64,000 nucleotides of DNA from an uncultured Ruminiclostridium sp. (GCA_910588335.1 CAJUQV010000012.1:22205-86204), one strand, 5' to 3'. Shown: positions 43,715 through 52,909, numbered from the stretch's first letter. Program-made: numbers and translations. Notes: generated by a model not told the origin, from the letters alone.

Positions 43715-44124
43715 TGGCAGTGTTACAGTTCATTTTGGTTGCGGTTCTGCTTGGCATTGATTCCGCTATTGACATAAGAACCCGTGAGATACCCAATTGG
43801 ATCAGCGGAGCAATAGCCCTCACAGCATTATTAAATTTTGATGTTCGCAGCTTGTGGGGGCTTATTGTTGCCGTGATTTTCTTTGCGGTGGCTCTGATCA
43901 CTTGTAAAATCGGCGGTGGAGATGTCAAGCTGATTGCAGCTTTAAGCGTGGTTTGCGGACTTTGGGGCAGCTTTGCGCTGCTCCTGTTCGCACAAATTGC
44001 CATGCTTATTTTTTATGCCATTAAATTCGTTATTTTTAAGTTAAGAGGTAGAACGGCAGACAAGGCTCTGCCGTTTGTGCCTTTTATATTTATCGGTTAT
44101 TTACTTACAAACATTCTTTTTTGA
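43714..44124 (+). CDS. Prepilin peptidase (TadV/CpaA-like)
   Basis: This A24-family aspartic membrane protease cuts prepilin leaders. The catalytic pair is D20 in SAIDIRTREIPNW and D70 in IGGGDVKLIAAL (the G-x-G-D motif). About four membrane helices are predicted in 136 residues, and the N-methylation domain of larger type IV enzymes is missing, as in TadV. It starts at ATG 43714, overlapping the pilin 2 stop, and its end overlaps the CpaB frame. Confidence 0.9.
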   Translation: MAVLQFILVAVLLGIDSAIDIRTREIPNWISGAIALTALLNFDVRSLWGLIVAVIFFAVALITCKIGGGDVKLIAALSVVCGLWGSFALLLFAQIAMLIFYAIKFVIFKLRGRTADKALPFVPFIFIGYLLTNILF

Positions 44125-44138
44125 AAGGAAAAACGGCA

Positions 44139-45053
44139 ATGAAATTTTTAAAAAACAGAACGGTTCTTGGTGTTGTGTGCATTGCATTGGCATTGGTTAT
44201 TTGCTTTGCAATTACACCGCTTTTTAATGCGGCTAAGAGCCATACCATGAAAATCATTAGGATTAAAAGCGATGTGAAGATTGGTCAACAGCTCACCTCA
44301 AAGGATGTTGAATCGGTGGAGGTCGGCGCATATAATATGCCTTCCGATGTTTTGCAAAAAACCGATGATGTTGTGGGAAAATATGCGGCTATGGATATGA
44401 TTAAAGGGGAATATGTTTTGCCCACGAAAATAAGTGATACTCCCGCCAGTGAAAATGCGTATTTGTACAATTTAACGGGCGAGAAAAGAGCGATCTCCAT
44501 AACAATTCCCTCTTTTGCAGGTGGCTTATCCGGCAAGCTGATTTCGGGCGACATTGTCTCGGTGATTGCCATTGATTACAAGGAGCAGGGCAAAACTCTT
44601 GTCCCCGAAGAATTGCAGTATGTAGAGGTTATCGCTGTTACTGACAGTAAAGGTAACGATGACGAAACCGTTACCGTGAGACCCGATGGCGAAGAAGAAA
44701 GTGAACTTCCCGAAACCGTTACACTACTTGTAACACCAATGCAGGCGAATATCCTTGCGGAGTTAGAAGCAGAGGGAGAAATACATATTTCGCTTGTATA
44801 TCGTGGCTCGGTTGAGAATGCTCAGAAATTTATTACAGCCCAAGAAAAATTGTTGGAGGAATTGATTTCGAAAAATGAAAAAGAACAGGAAAGCGTTGCG
44901 GGAGGAACGCAGGAAAAGGAACAGCAGAGCGAGGCTGCCGAGGAAAAACATGAATCGGAGAAGCCCGAAATTGAAACGGTAGTGATCACACCCGAAGAAA
45001 CGGCTGAAACAACCGCTGAAACCGAGGAAACGGAGGTGACCACCAATGGCTAA
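44139..45053 (+). CDS. CpaB/RcpC-like pilus assembly protein
   Basis: A membrane helix (TVLGVVCIALALVICFAITP, about 8-27) is followed by a SAF domain (DVKIGQQLTSKDVESVEVG, MIKGEYVLPTKI, about 46-110) and an RcpC-type domain (ISITIPSFAGGLSGKLISGD and LLVTPMQANILAELEAEGEI). The end (about 235-304) is Glu/Thr-rich and low in complexity, possibly a wall or surface spacer. CpaB proteins are Tad pilus factors outside the membrane. ATG 44139 follows AAAGGA. Confidence 0.88.
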   Translation: MKFLKNRTVLGVVCIALALVICFAITPLFNAAKSHTMKIIRIKSDVKIGQQLTSKDVESVEVGAYNMPSDVLQKTDDVVGKYAAMDMIKGEYVLPTKISDTPASENAYLYNLTGEKRAISITIPSFAGGLSGKLISGDIVSVIAIDYKEQGKTLVPEELQYVEVIAVTDSKGNDDETVTVRPDGEEESELPETVTLLVTPMQANILAELEAEGEIHISLVYRGSVENAQKFITAQEKLLEELISKNEKEQESVAGGTQEKEQQSEAAEEKHESEKPEIETVVITPEETAETTAETEETEVTTNG

Positions 45054-45903
45054 TTTGTTCAAATCACTTATGTCACACGGTGATGACGATGAAGAACTGG
45101 ACCTCGAATTTGACCTTGCAAGCCCCGAAAGCGACTGTTTTGAATTGCCGCCCGACAGACAGGATAATCAAGTATTGGCGGTTTGGGGATCGCCGTCCTC
45201 TGGAAAGACAATCATGAGCGTAAAGTTGGCAAGATATATTGCCTCACAGAAAAAGAACGTTATTCTCGTGCTTGCGGATATGTCTGCGCCGCCTCTTCCC
45301 TACGTTTGCCCCTCCTCTGATTTGGAGTCGGAATTATCATTGGGAAATATTCTCGGTGCGGCTCATGTGGACGAAAACCTCGTGAAACAGAACGCAATCC
45401 TTCATAAGAAAAATGAGTACCTCACCATGTTTGCCATGCTGAAAGGGGAAAATGCCTTCAGCTATGCTCCGTACACCGAAACCCAAGCAAGAGAACTGGT
45501 CCACGTTTTGCGGCAGCTTGCGGACTATATTATCATTGACTGCACGAGCAATATTACAAATGATGTGCTGTCAGCAGTATCGTTGATTGAGTCGGACGCT
45601 GTTCTTAGGCTTGTTTCCTGCGATTTGAAATCAATATCGTATTTAAATTCGCAGTTGCCTTTGCTCCTTGACAATAAATTCAACGCCAATAAACAGTACA
45701 AGGCGGCAAGCAATGTATCTTCATTCCAAGCAGACGATGAGATTGAGCAGATCGTAGGCGGCGTTAGCTTTAAAATTCCCCATTCCGATGAGGTTTACAA
45801 GCAGTTTCTTGCAGGAAATTTGTTCGGCGGCTTGACCGAAAAGGACAGTAAGGATTTCCGTAAAGCTGTCTCAAAAATAACAAATGAGGTGTTTGAATTA
45901 TGA
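45046..45903 (+). CDS. TadZ/CpaE-like P-loop protein
   Basis: This 285-residue MinD/ParA-type ATPase has a Walker A at WGSPSSGKTIMSVKLARYIA (about 47-66) and a deviant Walker B at YIIIDCTSNITNDVLSA (about 163). It lacks the usual N-terminal receiver-like domain of CpaE; the first 40 residues are acidic. TadZ proteins place the Tad machine in the cell. It overlaps CpaB by 8 bases and TadA by 4. Confidence 0.8.
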   Translation: MANLFKSLMSHGDDDEELDLEFDLASPESDCFELPPDRQDNQVLAVWGSPSSGKTIMSVKLARYIASQKKNVILVLADMSAPPLPYVCPSSDLESELSLGNILGAAHVDENLVKQNAILHKKNEYLTMFAMLKGENAFSYAPYTETQARELVHVLRQLADYIIIDCTSNITNDVLSAVSLIESDAVLRLVSCDLKSISYLNSQLPLLLDNKFNANKQYKAASNVSSFQADDEIEQIVGGVSFKIPHSDEVYKQFLAGNLFGGLTEKDSKDFRKAVSKITNEVFEL

Positions 45904-47288
45904 GTTTGACTACGAATTCCAATACACAAAATTTGTTCTTTAAATCGGAGAAAAAACGGAGTTTTTCCGATGTGCTGAACGAGGTGCAGTCGTACATTTC
46001 AAGCAAATATTCCGCACTTGTCATTGACGGGATCAATAACGTAAATTCGAGCAACGATGAAGTCAAGCAGCAGGTCAAGCGGTATATCGGAAAATATCTG
46101 CTTGATTACAAGATTTCGGTTGAGGGGCTGACTCAAAATGAGCTTATAGATAAGCTTTACACCGAAATGGCAGAGTTCTCATTCCTCACAAAATACATTT
46201 TCGGCACCGGCATAGAGGAGATCAACCTCAATTCGTGGGATGACATTGAAGTGCAGTATAGCAATGGCAACAATGTCAAGCTTGATGAAAAGTTTGAATC
46301 CCCCGATCATGCAATCAATGTTGTCCGCAGAATGCTTCATGTGTCGGGAATGGTACTTGATAATACTTCGCCCGCTATTCTTGGGCATTTGTCCAAGAAC
46401 ATAAGAATCGCTGTTTTGAAAACACCGCTTGTAGACGAGGATGTCGGCGTAGCAGCTTCAATCCGTATTGTAAACGCGCAGAAGCTTCAGAAAGAGGATT
46501 TCCTCAGATCGGGAACAGCTACCGATGAGATGATGGAACTGCTCTCCGCACTCGTCCGCTATGGCGTTTCAACAACCGTTGCGGGAGCTACCTCAAGCGG
46601 AAAAACTACCTTGACGGGCTGGCTGTTATCCACTATTCCCGATGACAAGCGTGTTTTCACCATTGAAAACGGATCGAGAGAATTGGATTTGGTGAAACGT
46701 GATGAGAACGGAAAAATTATAAATAAGGTTGTTCACACCATTACCCGTGAAAGTGAGGACAAAAATAAATCCGTTACACAAGACGATTTGCTTGATATGT
46801 CCCTGCGTTTTCACCCCGACTATATTGTTGTCGGAGAAATGCGCTCGTCTGAGGCAGATTCGGCTCAAGAGGCGGCTCGAACAGGTCACACCGTTATAAC
46901 AACAATCCACTCCAACTCATGTGAGTCCACATGGCGCAGAATGGTGACGCTCTGCAAAAGAAAATATCCGAATGTCGATGATAAGGTTATCCTCAACCTT
47001 GTAACAGAGGCATTCCCTATTGTCGTATATGCAAAGCAGCTTGAAAACAAACAGCGCCGTATTATGGAGATCATGGAGTGTGAAATCAAACCCGATGGCA
47101 AACGAGAATATCACTCACTGTATCAATATAAGATTTCCGAGAACCGTGTAGAGGACGGAAAATTTATCGTAAAAGGTACACATGAAAAGGTGGAGGAAAT
47201 CTCCCGTTCCCTCCAAAGACGGCTCCTCGAAAACGGTATGCCGCAAAATGAGCTGAACACATTGCTGAAAGGGGGAAAATCCGCATGA
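45900..47288 (+). CDS. TadA/CpaF secretion ATPase
   Basis: This is the hexameric ATPase that drives Tad pilus extension and retraction. Walker A is GATSSGKTTLTGWL (about 228), the Walker B/Asp box region is DYIVVGEMRSSEADSAQEAA (about 302-321), and the His box is TGHTVITTIHSN (about 323-334). The N-terminal domain has the family's FGTGIEEINLNSWDDIEVQ (about 100-118). Length (462) fits CpaF. Its ATG overlaps the previous stop (ATGA). Confidence 0.95.
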   Translation: MSLTTNSNTQNLFFKSEKKRSFSDVLNEVQSYISSKYSALVIDGINNVNSSNDEVKQQVKRYIGKYLLDYKISVEGLTQNELIDKLYTEMAEFSFLTKYIFGTGIEEINLNSWDDIEVQYSNGNNVKLDEKFESPDHAINVVRRMLHVSGMVLDNTSPAILGHLSKNIRIAVLKTPLVDEDVGVAASIRIVNAQKLQKEDFLRSGTATDEMMELLSALVRYGVSTTVAGATSSGKTTLTGWLLSTIPDDKRVFTIENGSRELDLVKRDENGKIINKVVHTITRESEDKNKSVTQDDLLDMSLRFHPDYIVVGEMRSSEADSAQEAARTGHTVITTIHSNSCESTWRRMVTLCKRKYPNVDDKVILNLVTEAFPIVVYAKQLENKQRRIMEIMECEIKPDGKREYHSLYQYKISENRVEDGKFIVKGTHEKVEEISRSLQRRLLENGMPQNELNTLLKGGKSA

Positions 47289-48214
47289 ATGCAATATTAA
47301 CGGTGGCTTTTATAGGCTTGGTCGTGGGATTTTTTCTGTTGTTCGGGATCTCGCCTATGGAGTTCACCGAGGGAATTTTTACGAGAATTCTCGCCAAGCC
47401 GAACAGCATAAAATCGCAGATCAATGAAGCAACGAAAAGAAAAAAGCCGAATGTGTTCCGCAGAGAGATATCCGAGGCGCAGGAAATATTGCGGCTCACC
47501 AACCGAACGAATATGTTCGGTATTTTATGTGCTTGCTCTCTTGGGCTGTCGGCAATCGGTATTTGTGCCGCGATTGCAATCGGGAATGCGTTTCTTGCTC
47601 CCGTAATGGCGGTAGGGTTGATGTTCGTGCCGTTTTGGTATGTCAAAACAACGGCTACCAACTACAAGAAAGCCATATCATCGGAGCTTGAAACAGCACT
47701 GTCGATTATTACGACCGCATACCTCAGAAACGAGGACATTATAACCTCTATTGAGGAAAATGTCCACTACTTGAACGCACCTGTCAAAGCGGTTTTTGAG
47801 AATTTCATAAGCCGTATAAAATTATCGAATCCCGATATTACGGCGGCGATCCTTGACATGAAAGCCAAAATCGACAACGAGGTGTTCCACGAATGGTGTG
47901 ACAGCCTTATTCTCTGCCAGAGCGACCGCAGCTTGAAATCCACATTAACGCCGATAGTTAATAAGCTCTCGGACATGCGTGTCGTAAACGCCGATTTGGA
48001 ATATTTGATTACCGGACCGAGAAAAGAGTTTATTTCAATGGCGTTCCTTGTAATCGGCAATATTCCGCTGTTGTATATGCTCAACAAGGCTTGGTATAAC
48101 AGCCTTATGAATACGGTTGTCGGACAAATTGTGCTTGCAATTTCTGCCGTAGGTATATTTATTTCAACGGCAATCGTCATTAAGTTGACTAAGCCGATAG
48201 AATATAAAAGATAG
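47285..48214 (+). CDS. TadB-like inner membrane platform protein
   Basis: This 309-residue protein has membrane helices at about 5-25, 80-100, 100-120 and two near the end, and a T2SSF-like cytoplasmic core (SSELETALSIITTAYLRNED and CDSLILCQSDRSLKSTLTPI). In Tad systems TadB and TadC form the platform on which TadA acts. It overlaps TadA by 4 bases and precedes TadC by 11 bp. Confidence 0.82.
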   Translation: MNAILTVAFIGLVVGFFLLFGISPMEFTEGIFTRILAKPNSIKSQINEATKRKKPNVFRREISEAQEILRLTNRTNMFGILCACSLGLSAIGICAAIAIGNAFLAPVMAVGLMFVPFWYVKTTATNYKKAISSELETALSIITTAYLRNEDIITSIEENVHYLNAPVKAVFENFISRIKLSNPDITAAILDMKAKIDNEVFHEWCDSLILCQSDRSLKSTLTPIVNKLSDMRVVNADLEYLITGPRKEFISMAFLVIGNIPLLYMLNKAWYNSLMNTVVGQIVLAISAVGIFISTAIVIKLTKPIEYKR

Positions 48215-48225
48215 GGGGTGTTGAT

Positions 48226-49098
48226 TTGGAATTCTTATTATTTTTATTCGGTGTTTTGCTTTGCATAGGATTGTTTATGCTCCTTGCAAATGCGCTGAAA
48301 ATCCCCTATCTTAAGACCTCAAAGGCGGTTATGAATACAGGGCGGAACGACAAAAAACTGTCGAAGTCTATTGAGGCAATAATGCTTAATATTGCGGCAA
48401 AACTCGGTAAAATTATCCCGATGGATAAGTACAAGAAATCCCGTTTGGAAAGCACTTTGAAGTCAGCAGGAATAAAAATGACTCCCGAAACCTTTACGGC
48501 GTTATCGTTTGTAAAGGCGTTCTCTGTGGCTCTGCTTGCTGTTCCGTGCGCGTTCTTTATGCCTCTGTTGGTACCGTTTTTCATTATCTTGGCAGTAGCG
48601 ATATATTTCCGTGAGAACAGTAAGGCAGACGAAAAAATGAGGGAAAAGCGTGACGCTATCGAGCAGGAGCTACCCCGTTTTGTGGCTACTGTGGAGCAGG
48701 AACTGAAAACAAGTCGTGATATTTTATCCATTATGGAAAATTTCAAAAAACACGCAGGAGTGCATTTCGCCTACGAATTAGATGTCACCTGCGCCGATAT
48801 GCGTTCGTCAAGCTATGAAGCAGCCCTTACAAGATTTGAGGCGAGAATCGGTTCGGCGCAATTATCGGATGTGGTCAGAGGTTTGGTGTCGGTTATCAGG
48901 GGCGATGACAGTGCAGTATATTTCAAAATGCTGGCGCATGATTTTAAGCTGATCGAATTGCAAAGGCTCAAAGCAAAAGCGGCGAAAATACCGCCTAAAA
49001 TCCGCATTTTCAGCTTTGGAATGTTAATGCTGTTCTTGTTGACTTATCTTGTGGTTATGGGAATGCAGCTGCTCGATTCGCTCGGTACGTTGATTTAA
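48226..49098 (+). CDS. TadC-like inner membrane platform protein
   Basis: It starts at TTG 48226 behind GGGGGTG. The 290 residues include an N-terminal helix (LFLFGVLLCIGLFMLLANAL), a paired helix region (about 88-124), a T2SSF core (IEQELPRFVATVEQELKTSR, then VVRGLVSVIRGDDSAVYFKM) and a last helix (about 262-284). It is the second platform protein of the Tad set. Confidence 0.82.
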   Translation: MEFLLFLFGVLLCIGLFMLLANALKIPYLKTSKAVMNTGRNDKKLSKSIEAIMLNIAAKLGKIIPMDKYKKSRLESTLKSAGIKMTPETFTALSFVKAFSVALLAVPCAFFMPLLVPFFIILAVAIYFRENSKADEKMREKRDAIEQELPRFVATVEQELKTSRDILSIMENFKKHAGVHFAYELDVTCADMRSSSYEAALTRFEARIGSAQLSDVVRGLVSVIRGDDSAVYFKMLAHDFKLIELQRLKAKAAKIPPKIRIFSFGMLMLFLLTYLVVMGMQLLDSLGTLI

Positions 49099-49110
49099 GG
49101 GGGTGATGAT

Positions 49111-49506
49111 ATTTTTAGAAAACTAATCAAAAGTAAGCGTGGCGAGGGATATTTTGACATTGTGATTGTCGTGCTTGTGGTGGTCATGATCATTGCGCTT
49201 ATAATGGCGGTTGCTCCTGTTGTATCAGCCAAAATTCAGCTTGACAACTTTGCCGATGAGCTTGTTCGTGAGGCTGAAATAGCGGGAAGAATCGGTACAG
49301 AAACCAGCACAAGAGCGGCGGTGCTTTCGGAACGCACAGGAATCAAGCCTACAATACAGTGGTCGAGGATAGGAAATGTGCAGTTAAATCAAGAATTTAC
49401 TGTTACCCTTACCTACAAAATGAATATCGGTTTCGGTGAATTCGGGAACTTCCCCGTAGCGCTTACAGCAAAGGCAAGTGGAAAGAGCGAGAGGTATTGG
49501 AAATGA
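49111..49506 (+). CDS. TadE-like pseudopilin (DUF4320 family), apparent ATT start
   Basis: No ATG, GTG or TTG lies in frame between the upstream stop at 49096 and GTG 49162, and a start at 49162 would cut off half the membrane helix. ATT 49111 sits 7 bases after a near-perfect ribosome site (AAGGGGGTGAT). From there the protein reads FRKLIKSKRGEGYFDIVIVV, which has a prepilin-like G followed by D at plus 5, then one long helix (VLVVVMIIALIMAVAPVV). The 131 residues match the DUF4320 family of Firmicutes elements. It is probably a minor pilin. Confidence 0.75.
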   Translation: MFRKLIKSKRGEGYFDIVIVVLVVVMIIALIMAVAPVVSAKIQLDNFADELVREAEIAGRIGTETSTRAAVLSERTGIKPTIQWSRIGNVQLNQEFTVTLTYKMNIGFGEFGNFPVALTAKASGKSERYWK

Positions 49507-50051
49507 TGAAAAAAATCAAAACATTACTTTGCTCCCGAAAAGGCTTTTCCTCTGCACCTTTGGCGGTTGTCATTGCACTAATCGGAATGATGTTTTTTGT
49601 GGTGCTGTGGCAGATTGTTAGGCTCGTAACCATTTCCGCAGGAGTTAAAGATGCGGTGCAGTCGGCGGTAATTGCTACTTCGGTTGGAAATTACAGCAAT
49701 GTGTATGACGGAGTGCGTGAGGGGTATTCCGGCGGGTACCGCTATTCGGGAAATTCTTGGAGATCGGCTATTTCAACGGGTGATGTTTACGGAAGATTGG
49801 ATAAGCTTCTTGGATTAAAAACGAGCGGAGGCAAGCATAACAAGACTAACTCGGACGGCGTTGAATACAGCGTTTATGGGTTATCCGTAAATATCGAGAA
49901 TGCACAGTTTGCACCAACATCGGGTGACATTCCTCAGTTTTGTGCTACATCATATATTACCCTTGAAGTACCGCTGTCGTTCTGCGGTGAGATTTTGCCG
50001 CCAATGCGGGTGCAGCTATGCGTGAAGTCAAAATACACGCCGAAATTTTAG
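49503..50051 (+). CDS. TadE/TadF-like minor pilin
   Basis: This 182-residue protein has a short basic leader (KKIKTLLCSRKG), then FSSAPLAVVIALIGMMFFVV as membrane helix, and an outer domain of about 140 residues with Tyr/Gly/Ser-rich parts (YSNVYDGVREGYSGGYRYSG). ATG 49503 overlaps the stop of the previous gene (ATGA). The TadE/F assignment comes from layout and operon place rather than a strong motif. Confidence 0.7.
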   Translation: MMKKIKTLLCSRKGFSSAPLAVVIALIGMMFFVVLWQIVRLVTISAGVKDAVQSAVIATSVGNYSNVYDGVREGYSGGYRYSGNSWRSAISTGDVYGRLDKLLGLKTSGGKHNKTNSDGVEYSVYGLSVNIENAQFAPTSGDIPQFCATSYITLEVPLSFCGEILPPMRVQLCVKSKYTPKF

Positions 50052-50139
50052 TAGTATTTGGGCTGGATTTTATCCCACAGTTGTGGTATTGTTGGCACAA
50101 AGAACAGGAACCCAAAGACAGAAAGGACAGGTGAAATTT

Positions 50140-50712
50140 ATGAAAGCTAATGTTAAAAAGCACGTTATAATCGGCACTTTATCGGCAGCATGCATTGCAA
50201 TGGTGTGCCTGATAGGAACACAGTTCCGAACAGACATTCCTTCAACAGAAGAACTTGCAGAACAGACCACATCATCGGAAATCAAGATCGATGTTATCAC
50301 TAATGCGAAAGAGGAAAAAGAACTTGTCGCAACCGAAAAGAACATCGTCAGCAGCGAAACAGCGGCAGAAACAGGCGAAATTCAGCACGATGACTTCATC
50401 GACAACGGCGGAATTGAAGTCAATCAAAGCTTCGAGGAAGTCACAAAGCCCGAAGCACCGCCTGCTCCCGAAATTGACGATAAGGCAGCATTGGGAAATC
50501 CCGAACAGCCTCCTCAGTACGAATCAGAACAGGTTGAAATCAAGCCGCAGACAACCGAACCGCCTTCGGACACTCCCCAACACGGCGATAAAAAGGACGG
50601 AATGATCTACATCAACGGCTTCGGCTGGATTCCCGATGAGGGCGGCGGCAGTAAGAGCGAGTACGCAGAGGGAATGTACGAAAACGGAAACAAAATAGGA
50701 TTCTTCGGATAA
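50140..50712 (+). CDS. Secreted or anchored DUF6550-type protein
   Basis: A membrane helix (HVIIGTLSAACIAMVCLIGT, about 8-27) is followed by a Glu/Thr/Pro-rich stretch to about residue 145, and a conserved end reading GMIYINGFGWIPDEGGGS, then YAEGMYENGNKIGFFG. The end matches a family of Firmicutes elements that I recall as DUF6550. ATG 50140 is favoured (GTG 50131 is also in frame). The long acidic linker suggests it spans the wall. Confidence 0.7.
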   Translation: MKANVKKHVIIGTLSAACIAMVCLIGTQFRTDIPSTEELAEQTTSSEIKIDVITNAKEEKELVATEKNIVSSETAAETGEIQHDDFIDNGGIEVNQSFEEVTKPEAPPAPEIDDKAALGNPEQPPQYESEQVEIKPQTTEPPSDTPQHGDKKDGMIYINGFGWIPDEGGGSKSEYAEGMYENGNKIGFFG

Positions 50713-50736
50713 CCGAAAAATTATAAAACTATAACC

Positions 50737-50779
50737 AAATACGAAATTGCGCTGAGTCAATGACTTGGCGTATTTTTTT
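50737..50779 (+). terminator. Hairpin with T-run inside the operon
   Basis: AAATACG pairs with CGTATTT, with an inner AGTC/GACT pair, and seven T follow. It lies between the DUF6550-type gene and the Trp-rich protein gene and overlaps the latter's leader, so it may reduce readthrough. Confidence 0.5.
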
Positions 50780-50789
50780 GGAGGTGCGT

Positions 50790-52538
50790 ATGAGAAAAAG
50801 AATACGAATGATTGCCGCAGCTATGGCGGCAATTTTCTGTTTGCAAACAATAGTTTTTGCGGACAGCGGAGGCGATTCCAACATTGATAACGGCGGCGGA
50901 GATTTGGGCGAGGGCAGCTCCGCAAACTTTTGGCGACCTACCGATGACGGGGTGAGAGTTACCGTTGTGGATTCGGAAACAGGCGCAGTGAAGTCCACTT
51001 CCGTAGATTATTCAAATGCTAATGTGGGTGATATTGCGTTTCACTTTGGAAAGAAATGCAAGGCTGAATATGTTGGCGGTGCTTCTCTTTCCGCAACCAC
51101 AGCGCAATATGTTTACAAAACGCCCTCGCAGTCGCTTCCCACAATAATCTCGGACGGTGAATACTTGTTTCCCGATATTGATGAAATCCGCAGTTACTTT
51201 ACCGATGAACAGGTGGTGCGTGAGATTTCCAATCATGTGGGGATTGCGTACAACAAGCTGATCGGCGGCGATTATAAGTTAATGCTTGAACCGATCATGT
51301 ACATTACCTACAACGGCATACGGACGGCAATGACTGCAACCGAGGCGGCGTTGTATAACATTCAGACAAATGGCGATCTTAGGAGTAAATTTGCGCCGCT
51401 GTCACATAAGAATTTACCCCTTGCAATGTTCCTCGAAAAAGATGATTTGGGGTACAGAACTTGGACGGGATCGAGAACTTCGTTAGTTGCCGACAGCGAT
51501 ATTATAAATTATCTCGGTATCGGAATCGTTTCCTTTAAGGAAAAAGAAGAGCTTGAGGTCGAGAGCAGCGACTACGAATACCGTGTAGATGCCGATGTTT
51601 ACACCAGCATTACGGTAAGCGGCAGCGAACATACTCCCGATAATCCTGTCACGGTGCGGTTTTACATTAAGAATAAGTGCTATACCGTAGGAAATGTGGT
51701 CTTCCCCGAGGACAGCTCACAGCTTGTGTGGGTCAAATGGCATACGCCGACAACTAAGCAGACAGTTAGGATTCATGTCGTAGTTGAGGGTGAGGCAAAT
51801 GCAAGCATGACCGAGATTACTGCTAATATCGTGGATTTGGACGAGAATCCTCCGCCCGATCCCACAGCCGATGACCGCAACGACAGTTTTCATTCTGTAT
51901 CTGCACCAAGTAAAGCGCAGAGAACATCGGCAGCTTGGAGCGTTTGGAAAGCAAGGTGGATTCCGAATTGGGTATGGGTTCCCGATTGGCAGTGGATATC
52001 AGATTGGGAATGGATAGATGACGGTGACGGCGGTTATTGGGAAGATTACGGATATTGGTACGACTACGGTGAATGGGAGGATCATGGCGAGTGGGAATTT
52101 TACAGTAATTTCTATTCCGTGTCTATGAGTGCCTCGATGAGTATCAAGTCTGATGATAAGAACCCTACCGCCACAGGAAAAACCATGAAATCAGGATATG
52201 GGATCAATGAAACTGTGACTTCTTCGGTTTATGGGAATGGAGAGCATACCGCACTTCAAAATGCTGTTGCCTACTTCCCCGAGTTTTATTACAAAACATA
52301 TTGGAGATTATTGGAGCAAACCTCTTCAAATGTTTTGGAATTTAAGAAAAATAAATACAGCACCTATAACAATCGGGTGCATTTTTCGCCGGTGTGGTTT
52401 CCCGACGGTAATTATAAGGTTTACACATGGGCGATAGATTGCTGGACTCCTGCAGGAATGTTGTCTGCAAACCTTACAGACAGCGTTACAATAAAGGATA
52501 ATTTGTTTTCGGACTGGCATGTAGCTCCCACTTACTAA
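50790..52538 (+). CDS. Large secreted protein with Trp/Tyr/Asp-rich segment
   Basis: The start ATG 50790 follows GGAGGTG. The 582-residue protein has a signal peptide (MIAAAMAAIFCLQTIVFADS, about 7-26), a Gly/Asp-rich start, a beta-rich body (about 45-370) and a striking segment at about 390-437 with 14 or so Trp (WIPNWVWVPDWQWISDWEW, then YWEDYGYWYDYGEWEDHGEW). The last domain (about 440-582) has AYFPEFYYKTYWRLLEQ. I know no family for the whole. It lies between the Tad and VirB-like blocks and may be a tip adhesin or mating-pair protein. Confidence 0.75.
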   Translation: MRKRIRMIAAAMAAIFCLQTIVFADSGGDSNIDNGGGDLGEGSSANFWRPTDDGVRVTVVDSETGAVKSTSVDYSNANVGDIAFHFGKKCKAEYVGGASLSATTAQYVYKTPSQSLPTIISDGEYLFPDIDEIRSYFTDEQVVREISNHVGIAYNKLIGGDYKLMLEPIMYITYNGIRTAMTATEAALYNIQTNGDLRSKFAPLSHKNLPLAMFLEKDDLGYRTWTGSRTSLVADSDIINYLGIGIVSFKEKEELEVESSDYEYRVDADVYTSITVSGSEHTPDNPVTVRFYIKNKCYTVGNVVFPEDSSQLVWVKWHTPTTKQTVRIHVVVEGEANASMTEITANIVDLDENPPPDPTADDRNDSFHSVSAPSKAQRTSAAWSVWKARWIPNWVWVPDWQWISDWEWIDDGDGGYWEDYGYWYDYGEWEDHGEWEFYSNFYSVSMSASMSIKSDDKNPTATGKTMKSGYGINETVTSSVYGNGEHTALQNAVAYFPEFYYKTYWRLLEQTSSNVLEFKKNKYSTYNNRVHFSPVWFPDGNYKVYTWAIDCWTPAGMLSANLTDSVTIKDNLFSDWHVAPTY

Positions 52539-52564
52539 ATTTTTGATATGAAAGGATATTTATT

Positions 52565-52909
52565 ATGAAAAAGAAAATTTTAAGAGTTATTGGTTTAATT
52601 TTTGTTATTGCAATCGCTGTAACCTCGCTTTCCGTTTGCGCCTTTGCAGATGGCGGCGGAGATGTTGCAGGTGCCATTGAAAACACTTGGGATACCGCTT
52701 CCACTCAGATAAAGCAGGTTGTGGACAACGTCGTTTTTCCTGTTATCGACCTTGTTTTGGCGGTGTTTTTCTTTGGTAAATTGGGTTGTGCGTATTTTGA
52801 CTATCGAAAAAGTGGACATTTCGAGTGGACTGCCCCCGCAATCTTATTCGCATGTTTAGTGTTTATGTTAACTGCACCCCTCTATATATGGGGAATAATT
52901 GGCTTATAA
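52565..52909 (+). CDS. VirB2-like membrane protein (DUF3852)
   Basis: This 114-residue protein has a signal peptide (about 1-28, ending CAFADG), then AIENTWDTASTQIKQVVDNV, FPVIDLVLAVFFFGKLG and SGHFEWTAPAILFACLVFML. This matches the DUF3852 family found right before VirB6 in Firmicutes conjugative elements, with two helices as in TrbC/VirB2. It is the likely pore or pilin-like subunit of the transfer channel. Confidence 0.85.
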   Translation: MKKKILRVIGLIFVIAIAVTSLSVCAFADGGGDVAGAIENTWDTASTQIKQVVDNVVFPVIDLVLAVFFFGKLGCAYFDYRKSGHFEWTAPAILFACLVFMLTAPLYIWGIIGL

